The notes below the pieces were generated by a model, which saw only the letters and a program-made list of their open reading frames with translations, was not told the DNA's origin and did no database searches. 64,000 nucleotides of DNA, taken from positions 496,001 to 560,000 of the forward strand of contig JBAIAA010000441.1 in the NCBI GenBank assembly GCA_037893245.1. The letters are read 5' to 3'. The DNA comes from Crossaster papposus (lineage: Eukaryota > Echinodermata > Asteroidea > Velatida > Solasteridae). Below, piece by piece: positions 32,295-42,212 of the stretch. Position 1 is the first letter of the stretch. The number at the start of each line of letters is the position of its first letter. The position numbers and the translations under genes are program-made.

Positions 32295-33317
32295 CATCTA
32301 CAGTACCAGTACATGTACAGTACATTCATTACAACACCTCCCACACATGAGTGACTAATCTCTCTGCAGATCTAACCAAACACAGGTTTTTGAAACCTCA
32401 TTTTTGCTAACAATAGCAGCACACACCGCAGGTGTCATGACCCAATGACCCATGACTACAAGTCCAAGCATGGTCCCAGTCAGTGTGGCCAATACTACTG
32501 TCTTTACCAGGAGTTGGGCAAGATTACCGTGGGGGTCCCTGTGACTGAATCACCCACACAACAGGACCCACGCTGACCACCTCAAGGAAACCAGAGAGGA
32601 TCCTCTCTGCCATAATAATATACTGCAACTGGCAGCTCTAATTTTGTTTTGTAAATTAATGACATCGATTGGCCGATTAGAACCAAAATTTGAGTTTATC
32701 ATCAAGTTCGACTATTTTTTTTATTTTTTTTAAAGCAAAATAAAGATTTACAATTTTTTTTTCTTTTATTACGTTTCGCCCCTACTTTTACAATTAGGAT
32801 AATTACCGGTAGCACTGAATAAAAATTAAGCCCACACATTTCAAAGTTGAACGGAAACTTAATTTTTAATCTGCCAGTAAGGAAATCTTTGTAATTGAGT
32901 TTTTACGCAACTTTACATGTAGGGTAATAAAAAAACAAAAAGTACTATTTTTACTTTAAATTCCCTTGGTAAAAATGCAAAACAACAAATATGAAATCAT
33001 TTTTAACGTTTACCACTGACTCGACCAAAAAGTCTGCCATTTCAGACCATTTAACGCTACGACCATTTACAAACTACATGTACTACTGTATGTAGGTATC
33101 TGGGAATAAACTGAGCTCTCTCGGCACTAAAGCCTGTTGGACCATGGAGGAATTTCCTTCTTATTCCTCCATGGTCAGACTAGTTGGACAGCCAGTCTAT
33201 TTTCTTGTGTTGAATGTTTTCAATGCCTTAGGTTTTGGAACTCTCATAGTACACAATATTGGGAGTCCCAAATGTTCGGACTTGTACGCAACCAATATCA
33301 ACCCAATGGAAGTAACC
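32295..33317. other. No gene seen; one short hairpin
   Basis: Includes the hairpin at 33141-33175, ACCATGGAGGAAT with its complement 9 nt away, one of several such hairpins in the window. No coding frame is supported. Confidence 0.4.
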
Positions 33318-33321
33318 TTAA

Positions 33322-33707
33322 AGGGATCGTATACGTTTGGTAATTACTCCAAAAATTAATGGCAATAAAAACCTTACTTGGTAAGAAGTACAGCAGCTTT
33401 GAATAGTATAATGCATTTTTAGAAACTGTTCACTTCGAAGTACTGCGGTTATGGAAAAAGATATCACTTTTTATCCCCAAAAATTTGAATCTGAGAAGCG
33501 TTACTGCAGTGACGTTTCTCAGATTGTGTATTCCAAATGCAGATTATTCTTCCTACGTGGATATTATAACCGCTCCAGATTTTTGGCAATATCTCAAAAT
33601 CGCTACCACCTTTTGAAATAAAAATTTTACAGGTTAGTTTTATGGTATATGTGCTTATAGGATTGAAACAAACAGTGGGTTCCAGTTACCAAACGTACAC
33701 GATCCCT
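33322..33707 (+). mobile_element. Family C MITE, copy 2 (TTAA)
   Basis: 386 bp, ends AGGGATCGTATACGTTTGGT and ACCAAACGTACACGATCCCT, flanked by TTAA (33318-33321 and 33708-33711). It is the cleaner of two copies; the other is inverted at 24591. It is another TTAA-targeting family, unrelated to A or B. Confidence 0.9.
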
Positions 33708-34025
33708 TTAAATTCTTGGAGTGTTGAAAAGGAAAACACTAATTTGCAGATCTACTTACACAAACTTGTGTATTCCACTAAACACCCAGACCAAAAGGTG
33801 AGGCAGCTGCTATCAGTATCTCTGCTAACGAGCCACAATGCCTGGCTAATTAGACCCTGACACACCCCCCCCCCCCCACCATTTATACAGAGGTCACTGT
33901 CTAGTGACTTTGCGATCAGGGTCACCATGAACTGCATTTCATCCACAGTCTAGTGACACAAAAGGGTGCATTCCTGTATATTAACAATTCCCATACTAGA
34001 CACCAGTGATAAATGCCCATACACG

Positions 34026-34398
34026 TAGGATGTACACCATTTGTCTATATCGAAAATATTTACTACCAAATTATTAAGAAATATCTTACTCATCTGAAAG
34101 AAAATAATGATTTTAGGCATCCAGCAAAATGATTGCGCTAGATATCCTGTAATTATTTTGAAAAATTATTTTTTATAAAGAAAAATTCGCGATCGCCGGA
34201 CGGCGAATGCGAACAAACACAAATAACATAAGAATAACTGCTCGACGCCGGTTGAAAACAATCGCTGTTTTTCGTGCTTTTCTCGGCATCCATGATTGTA
34301 GAACTTCAGACAGGTCAGTTAAACGATATTTACTATATATACAACCCCCCAAATCCACCCATTAATGATAATTCAAGCAATTACCAATGGTGTATCCA
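34026..34398 (+). mobile_element. Family A MITE
   Basis: Runs from GTAGGATGTACACCATTTG to ACCAATGGTGTATCC with all internal blocks (GATCGCCGGACGGCGAATGC hairpin, GCATCCATGATTGTAGAAC, ACGATATTTACTAT). Its right terminus meets the next copy directly. Confidence 0.8.
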
Positions 34399-34611
34399 AT
34401 GGTGTATCGTTTACCTGACCTGCCCGAACTTTTACATTCATTTTTCAAGGATTCGAAGAAAAGCAAGAAAAACGGCGTTCTTTTTTTAACTGGCGTCAGG
34501 CACTGATTCTTATGTTGTTCTGGTTTTGTTCGCGATCGCCGTCCGGCTGGATGTCTACAATCATTATTTACTTTCAAATAAGTAAGATATTTCCTAATAT
34601 TTTGGTAGTAA
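34399..34611 (-). mobile_element. Family A MITE, left half, broken by the giant palindrome
   Basis: Inverted family A: AATGGTGTATCG, TTTACCTGACCTGCCCGAAC, GCGATCGCCGTCCGG, TCATTATTTACTTTCAAATA, ending TTTTGGTAGTAA. The rest resumes at 48668 as TAAATGTTTTAAATATC, then CAAATGGTGTATCCTA. Joined at the TAA, the two halves give normal family A order, so this copy is the target of the 14-kb element. Confidence 0.85.
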
Positions 34612-34820
34612 CACTATGAAGCCCGACTACGTGAAAACCTTTTGTTGGAACAAAAAACGTGAAAAGTAAACAATAGACTTATCTTTCACGTATTAAAAAA
34701 CGTGATAAGTCCACTTTTCACGTATGTCAAAGTATCACGTATTTGTGGAGCTAGCCTCGTTGCTAGGGTTGATCTTTCACGTACAAAATACGTGAAAACT
34801 TTGCCGAGCGCGTGCCCATT
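34612..34820 (+). promoter_or_regulatory. Left subterminal ACGTGAAA repeats
   Basis: ACGTGAAA, TTTCACGT, ACGTGATA and TATCACGT variants occur about nine times in the first 200 bp, in both orientations: near 34629, 34669, 34685, 34698, 34715, 34733, 34767, 34776 and 34790. In plant CACTA elements short subterminal repeats bind the element's own protein. The same role here is inference. Confidence 0.55.
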
Positions 34821-36648
34821 GTTGGCGGATTAGCGGAGTGTCTTTTGTTGCAATAGGCGCTCTCGGACAATGATTCTGCGGTGGCCCACATATTTGTAAG
34901 GATTTGAGACCGTTACCAAACCATCCTGGGTAAGTGTTTGACCTAATTAACTTACAAAGGTTAGTTGTAAACGATCAATGAATAACAACATTCCTATCAC
35001 AAAACAGCGCGGTCTAGTCAAAACCCTTTCCTAAGTAGTCCGGCGGTCTAGTGAAAAAAATGCCAAGATAAGCATAAGCGCACACGTCTTCAGAGTAGGC
35101 CTAAGCTTATACCGAAAATTGCAATACCAGTTCCTAAAAGATTACAATGACCCCACCGAGTTTCTTGAAAAGACCAACATCAAAGCCTCAGCACCGCTCA
35201 CCACTTCCCCAGTGAAAAGATTGTTATCCAATCCTGACTAGGTCCAGTTACAAAAATCTTCATTGTCATTGGGTGTTTACTTTCTTCTTTCATTCAGCAC
35301 AGATGTTCTCTCAACACAAAGTGCTACTCAAAGAATGTTGTCCAGGCCCGCTTATCTCCAACAAAGATACATTGTATTTACCTACGCCAACCCTTGCCAG
35401 GCAGACACAGATTTTATTTAATAGGCCCTGATCGGTTTATTCCTGGAGTGAATTTATTTATCTCTAGTCCCAACCGATGGTCATTAAGTTGGCTGTAAGT
35501 AATTTTGAAAAAAAGTTTGCCGTACCTATTTACAAAATGTATTAAGATGAACAAAAAAAGGTTATATTCCTAAGGTTAATTATGTTATTGTCTTTGTTTT
35601 TAAAGAAGAAAAAAAGAGAAAGGATACTTAAAGACTTATTTGGGCTACCTCCATGTTTGAATGAACTTCTAAAATTTTCCCAACCGATTCCAGGGGTAAA
35701 TAATAATACGATTTTATTCTTGGTTTTTCTGATATCTAAGAAAATCGACATACAGGTACACCTGACAACTACAAGGCTAGCGAAATCAATTCAAGGTTTA
35801 TTTAATAACATTTATTTCTGGTTTCATTGTTTTTAAAAAAGGAAGAATACAAACAATAAACGGAACCTTAACACCTAATATTTTGAGCTCCTAAACATTT
35901 TTCCAACAAATTTAAGGGTAAAATTTAATACGATTTATTTTCCGTTTTTCTTGTCTTTAACAAAAACGATCTATTTCGTGGAAATTGTAAGAGCTCGTTA
36001 CATTTTTTAATTTATAATGGTTCCGTGATGTAATTTTACATAATAAACGCTTTATAGTGCAAGAGAAATAAAGTAAAACCACAGGAGAAATATTCGGGAG
36101 TATTTTCCGAATATATTCCAAGTAGGGGCAAGCAATCCAGACAATGATTGACAGCTGACCTACAACATGTACTACATTGTATCAGCCAGTAGGCAAACAT
36201 GTGGCCTACCATTACTTTGGAATTTCAATAGGCTGGGAAATGTCACTTTGTGGCATATAATTTACACCCAAATCCTGGTACTACTGCCGATAAACGGCAA
36301 TCCGTTATGGTTATACAAAACGGTGCTGTATGCTGTATGGTTGGCTTAGAAAACGTCATCATCGGAAAGAGTATGCTGCTTACTTCGGGTCCGTTCGCGT
36401 ACAAAATCGACAACGGGTTCCAATTTTTGCGATCGAAAACAGTTTTTCACGGTCCTAAAGCGATCCATAATCAACAAGAATCACCAAACGACAAGGTATG
36501 TATACAAAAGTAGACATTAAACAATCCTACCATACTGACAAAAAGTCCGTAAGGCCTACCATTTGTCGAAAAAATGTACTTTTAGCCTTAGGGGGGCATG
36601 TTGAGTTGGAATCCGAGACTTCGCTCGCGCGACCACTTTCCACGCCGT

Positions 36649-36699
36649 GTTGGGACGGCAGTGCCAGTGGTGTGCACACCGTACCACCGCCGTCCCAAC
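36649..36699. repeat. 51-bp inverted repeat inside the arm
   Basis: GTTGGGACGGC pairs with GCCGTCCCAAC, and the centre is GGTGTGCACACC. The mirror copy in the right arm is 46597-46647. It is the most GC-rich point of the arm and could form a hairpin or cruciform. Its function is unknown. Confidence 0.7.
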
Positions 36700-37627
36700 A
36701 TAGTACACGATGATCTCGTAATTCCCGTGAAACAAGCGACGATGCAGCGTTAGAAAACCTGCGTTTTAACGTCAATCTGTGCAAAATTGTGTCCCAATTT
36801 CGTAACTGATGTTGAATTTATTAACATTCAAAGACAATACGTGATATCAGATACACCAATTAAACATTTTTAGTTGTGAATTTAAAGCAAAACCGTTCCC
36901 ATTTTACGAAAGACAACTTAAGCGAGCGTGTTGCCATTTTGGGCGATAACATTTACCTAAACAGGGGTTGTACATTTTGTGACGCTTATCTGGCGCGTTT
37001 TGCGCTTAAATAATTCATTTTAACGTGGCAATAATCCAATTAATAAACGTTTAGGGTAATAATTTTCTTCTGGCATATTATGTTTTTTATAATCGTGATT
37101 ATTTCTTCTGCCTCCATTTTTACAAATATTTTATCATTATGGACATCCCTATGTGAGGAGTGGAACATGATTTTACTACATGTACTAAAGTCTTTTTTAA
37201 ATAATAAGTATATTGTTTGATAATTTCTGTTTTATTGATTTTGAATAAGTTGTTATTGGTTCTTTAGTATTTCCTTTTGTTGTTATACTCCAATCAGTAA
37301 ATCGCATTTCCTTGGCTCTACACCTTCTCTTTGTAACAAATTAAGGCAAATAATTTGTTCAATTATTTTTGCAGCTTTTCTGTGGTCCTTCTCTTGTGGC
37401 AGTGATGTTCCAGTATGGATACCACCACCAGTGAGCCTGAAGATGAAAAAGGCTAGGACTACCTTGATGATGCAAAACTGTCATGCCCGTTGAGCCTCAT
37501 GCCCGTAGTAAATCCATCTATTTTTCAACATTAATTGGGGACAAATAAGGTTCCCTTAACAATCAACATTTTTGCATAAATTATGCAAATTAGGGGATTT
37601 CAATATAAACTAATTATCTGTAGTTAA

Positions 37628-37861
37628 CCAGTTCGCGCCGGATGACGTATATAAACGCAAAAATTTCCCCAAATTCAAAACGGATGACGAATAAATACGC
37701 CAAGTTCAAGTTCGGAAATGTATGTCAGCAGCGCGCAAGGCCGGAAATGCGTGGGTGTGCTACCCAGCACTATCGGCCTGAACACGCTTCGGATCGAGTT
37801 TCGTTAAAAATAATCCCGCCCGTCGGCTCGGCGATGTTAAAATAATCCCGGCGCGAACTGG
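37628..37861. mobile_element. Family B MITE, copy 3, with empty site in the other arm
   Basis: 234 bp, ends CCAGTTCGCGCCGG and CCGGCGCGAACTGG, flanked by TTAA (37624-37627 and 37862-37865). The right arm at about 45670 keeps the uninterrupted site CTGTAGTTAAGCAGG in reverse. This gives a direct empty-versus-filled comparison proving a TTAA duplication with precise boundaries. Confidence 0.95.
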
Positions 37862-37902
37862 TTAAGCAGGTTTGATTATTACAATTTCTTGCATCATTTA
37901 AT

Positions 37903-38070
37903 AAAGTTAATGCATATGATGTCACACGCGCTACGCGTACGCGCTAATCGCACGTACAACCGGGCGGAGCGGTGAGGTCAAACACACTTTGTTTGACCTC
38001 ACCGCTCGGCATGGTTGTACGTGCGATTAGCGCGTACGCGTAGCGCGCGTGACGTCAATGCAACCCCTTT
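37903..38070. mobile_element. 168-bp hairpin MITE in left arm only
   Basis: A long near-perfect hairpin: CGCTACGCGTACGCGCTAAT.. and its complement surround GTGAGGTCAAACA/TGTTTGACCTCAC. The outer ends are AAAGTTAATGCAT and ATGCAACCCCTTT. The right arm has the empty site CATTTAATTAAAG, so the duplication is AT, 2 bp. AT duplications are reported for ISL2EU-type Harbinger relatives, but the assignment is tentative. Confidence 0.8.
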
Positions 38071-38289
38071 ATTAAAGTAGTTGTCAAGATAAACTGGGGA
38101 AAAATGAGAAAAAAAAGCCGGGGGTTTGGAAAAGGCCCACATCCCTGCTGCGATCAAAGACGTTTTTCAAATCATTAAAATCGTCACTTAGTTTGGTTAA
38201 GTTTTCACGCAACAAGGTACTTAAATAAAGTGAATATTTCACTTGTATCTGTACGTACGAGCTTTACGTGCAATAGTTATGGTATTGTC

Positions 38290-38950
38290 CCCGACAACCA
38301 ACTGGCAATTCTTAACAAATTTGGGAATTTTATTGTGTAAAAAAAGGACGGAACTTTACCCTCCAAAATCCTCCAATATTAAACATTGCATTATTTGGAG
38401 GATTTAGAAAAATATACGGTAGACATGCAACCCAGCATTTATATGTCGATATGTAAAATATTCCCATAATTAATTTAGCGTTCTGGAATTGAGATTCAGT
38501 GTCGCAATTATTTCCGGTCTCCCAAAATTTAGTGGTCTTTTTGTGTTGAATTGGATAAATACTGTATTTTTGTATTCGAGAGGCGTATACAGGTAGATTC
38601 AATTTAACAAATTTGCGAATTTGATTGCGTAAAAAAGGACGAAATTTACCAAAATTTTCAGAGCACGAAAATATTCATCGTGCGATATCATACGCCAACT
38701 TTTGTAACAATTGGCGCGTTGTAACAGATTTCATGGGTACTTTACCATGTTTTTAGTCCAAAAAATGATAAATACACTGAAAATAATGTATAATTCCTCA
38801 ATTAATTTGGGTAAACATAATCCCTTTAGTCTGAAAGTTGTTGTACTGACATGAATCTACAATCTGCTCACTCAGTCCAAATTTTGTGTCGATTGCTCAT
38901 TCACAACTGATATTAGGGTGGATTTTGACAACTTCCATGCAAAAGGTTTC
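38290..38950. repeat. Edge units of the left-arm array (X1 and partial Y0)
   Basis: X1 (about 38290-38605) shares its first ~60 bp with the 370-bp units, then switches to a different body (CCTCCAAAATCCTCCAATAT .. GTATACAGGTAGATTCAATT). Y0 (about 38606-38950) is a 370-bp unit lacking its first part. A second X unit ends the array at about 41172-41480, so X units bracket it in direct orientation. Confidence 0.75.
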
Positions 38951-41171
38951 CCCCGACAACCAACTGGCAATTCTTAACAAATTTGGGAATTTGATTGTGT
39001 AAAAAGGGACGGAATTTACCGACATTTTCAGAGCACAAAAATATTCATCGTGCGATATCATACGCCAACTTTTGTAACAATTGGCGCGTTGTAACAGATT
39101 TCATGGGTACTTTACCATGTTTTTAGTCAAAAAAATGATAAATACACTGAAAATAATGTATAATTCCTCAATTAATTTGGGTAAACATAATCCCTTTTGT
39201 CTGAAAGTTGTTGTACTGACATGAATCTACAATCTGCTCACTCAGTCCAAATTTTGTGTCCATTGCTCATTCACAACTGATATTAGGGCGGATTTTGACA
39301 ACTTCCATGCAAAAGGTTTCCCCCGACAACCAACTGGCAATTCTTAACAAATTTGGAAATTTGATTGTGTAAAAAGGGACGGAATTTACCGAAATTTTCA
39401 GAGCACGAAAATATTCATCGTGCGATATCATACGCCAACTTTTGTAACAATTGGCGGGTTGTAACAGATTTCATGGGTACTTTACCATGTTTTTAGTCCA
39501 AAAAATGATAAATACACTGAAAATAATGTATAATTCCTCAATTAATTTGGGTAAACATAATCCCTTTTGTCTGAAAGTTGTTGTACTGACATGAATCTAC
39601 AATCTGCTCACTCAGTCCAAATTTTGTGTCCATTGCTCATTCACAACTGATATTAGGGCGGATTTTGACAACTTCCATGCAAAAGGTTTCCCCCGACAAC
39701 CAACTGGCAATTCTTAACAAATTTGGAAATTTGATTGTGTAAAAAGGGACGGAATTTACCGAAATTTTCAGAGCACGAAAATATTCATCGTGCGATATCA
39801 TACGCCAACTTTTGTAACAATTGGCGCGTTGTAACAGATTTCATGGGTACTTTACCATGTTTTTAGTCAAAAAAATGATAAATACACTGAAAATAATGTA
39901 TAATTCCTCAATTAATTTGGGTAAACATAATCCCTTTAGTCTGAAAGTTGTTGTACTGACATGAATCTACAATCTGCTCACTCAGTCCAAATTTTGTGTC
40001 GATTGCTCATTCACAACTGATATTAGGGTGGATTTTGACAACTTCCATGCAAAAGGTTTCCCCCGACAACCAACTGGCAATTCTTAACAAATTTGGGAAT
40101 TTGATTGTGTAAAAAGGGACGGAATTTACCGACATTTTCAGAGCACAAAAATATTCATCGTGCGATATCATACGCCAACTTTTGTAACAATTGGCGCGTT
40201 GTAACAGATTTCATGGGTACTTTACCATGTTTTTAGTCAAAAAAATGATAAATACACTGAAAATAATGTATAATTCCTCAATTAATTTGGGTAAACATAA
40301 TCCCTTTTGTCTGAAAGTTGTTGTACTGACATGAATCTACAATCTGCTCACTCAGTCCAAATTTTGTGTCCATTGCTCATTCACAACTGATATTAGGGCG
40401 GATTTTGACAACTTCCATGCAAAAGGTTTCCCCCGACAACCAACTGGCAATTCTTAACAAATTTGGGAATTTGATTGTGTAAAAAGGGACGGAATTTACC
40501 GAAATTTTCAGAGCACGAAAATATTCATCGTGCGATATCATACGCCAACTTTTGTAACAATTGGCGGGTTGTAACAGATTTCATGGGTACTTTACCATGT
40601 TTTTAGTCCAAAAAATGATAAATACACTGAAAATAATGTATAATTCCTCAATTAATTTGGGTAAACATAATCCCTTTTGTCTGAAAGTTGTTGTACTGAC
40701 ATGAATCTACAATCTGCTCACTCAGTCCAAATTTTGTGTCCATTGCTCATTCACAACTGATATTAGGGCGGATTTTGACAACTTCCATGCAAAAGGTTTC
40801 CCCCGACAACCAACTGGCAATTCTTAACAAATTTGGAAATTTGATTGTGTAAAAAGGGACGGAATTTACCGAAATTTTCAGAGCACGAAAATATTCATCG
40901 TGCGATATCATACGCCAACTTTTGTAACAATTGGCGCGTTGTAACAGATTTCATGGGTACTTTACCATGTTTTTAGTCCAAAAAATGATAAATACACTGA
41001 AAATAATGTATAATTCCTCAATTAATTTGGGTAAACATAATCCCTTTTGTCTGAAAGTTGTTGTACTGACATGAATCTACAATCTGCTCACTCAGTCCAA
41101 ATTTTGTGTCGATTGCTCATTCACAACTGATATTAGGGTGGATTTTGACAACTTCCATGCAAAAGGTTTTC
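38951..41171 (+). repeat. Six 370-bp units forming a 3-unit higher-order repeat
   Basis: CCCCGACAACCAACTGGCAA begins units at 38951, 39321, 39691, 40061, 40431 and 40801, and again at 41172. Period is exactly 370 bp. Diagnostic variants (GACATTTTC with CACAAAA, or GAAATTTTC with CACGAAA; GGCGCG or GGCGGG; GTCCATTG or GTCGATTG; GGGCGG or GGGTGG) follow order A-B-C-A-B-C. The array is thus a 1,110-bp block present twice. No frame spans the units. Confidence 0.9.
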
Positions 41172-41524
41172 CCCCGACAACCAACTGGCAATTCTTAACA
41201 AATTTGGGAATTTGATTGTGTAAAAAAGGACGGAATTTACCCTCCAAAATCCTCCAATATCAATCATTGCATTATTTGGAGGATTTAGGAAAATATAGAC
41301 ATGCAACCCAGCATTTATATGTCGATATGTAAAATATTCCCATAATTAATTTAGCGTTCTGGAATTGAGATTTAGTGTCGCAATTATTTCCAGTCTCCCA
41401 AAATTTAGTGGTCTTTATGTGTTGAATTAGATCTGTGTCAACTCGAGAAAAAAAAGAGGCACTGCTAATTAAATTCATTTTTACTGAAAATCTGGGCTAA
41501 TGCTAATAAGTACTTGGCCAGCAT

Positions 41525-41562
<38 letters not shown>
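41525..41562 (+). repeat. (CAAG)n microsatellite
   Basis: About nine CAAG/AAGC units. The mirror site in the right arm (about 42579-42600) has only about five, so it differs in length between arms. Confidence 0.9.
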
Positions 41563-41931
41563 TTTTGTTATTCAAATTTATGGGTAATAATCTTTCTATG
41601 TGCCAGGTATCCTGTGCAGTGTTCCCCTTCAAACTGTCCACCTTAACTCATGTACCAAGATGAGTGAGAGTGGAAGCTTTTGTTATTCAAATTTAAGGGT
41701 AATAAACCATCTTCTATATATGCCAGGTACATGTATCCTGTGCAATGTACACTATATGGTAAACTGTACATCCTCACTCTTGTAGATTATCTAGTAGATT
41801 ATATAGTTTTACTCTTAAATGTACATTTTGTACTTATATACCTCAAATACAAATTAAAAGCAGTAAAACAGTGATTTTCACAGCATTTCATTTAAGGCCT
41901 GCCAAACAATAATCGACGGCAATTTTTTATT

Positions 41932-42021
41932 TTATGCATAGACATACCATGGACATACCTACATGTATGGGTATAGACATACGCATACATGTAGGTATGT
42001 CCATGGTATGTCTATGCATAA
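41932..42021. repeat. 38-bp perfect hairpin in the palindrome spacer
   Basis: TTATGCATAGACATACCATG.. at 41932-41969 is the exact reverse complement of 41984-42021, with a 14-nt loop. It sits just inside the left arm boundary. It contains the palindromes ATGCAT, CCATGG and ACATGT. Confidence 0.9.
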
Positions 42022-42212
42022 AGTAAAAAATGCAAGTTAAACAAAACTATTTATGTGAAAACAAATGGTAAAACTGATGCCAAAAATTAATGTATACATT
42101 TTGAGTCTGCAGATACACACGGAAGTGTACGCTTAACACTTAAATGTAGGTGGTTCTTGATTCAACCCGGACAAACTTTTTTACAAAACCTATGAAAATC
42201 AATAGTTCCAGA

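Larger units (their letters stand above)
34612..41927 (+). repeat. Left arm of the giant palindrome
   Basis: 7,316 bp. Compared with the right arm it carries a family B MITE (37628-37861), a 168-bp hairpin element (37903-38070), two more 370-bp units and a short stretch near 35650 (GGGCTACCTCCATG..). It lacks a 307-bp segment that the right arm has at 42622-42928. Elsewhere the arms match almost base for base over kilobases. Frames such as 36250-36513 and 36527-36784 are identical in both arms, but this reflects arm identity, not coding constraint. Confidence 0.85.

Noticed and set aside
36250-36784. Frames of 85 and 87 codons that are identical in the two arms of the palindrome
   Set aside because: The arms are identical in all frames and in non-coding parts, so conservation here is not evidence of coding. 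The peptides match no family and lack EnSpm transposase features.
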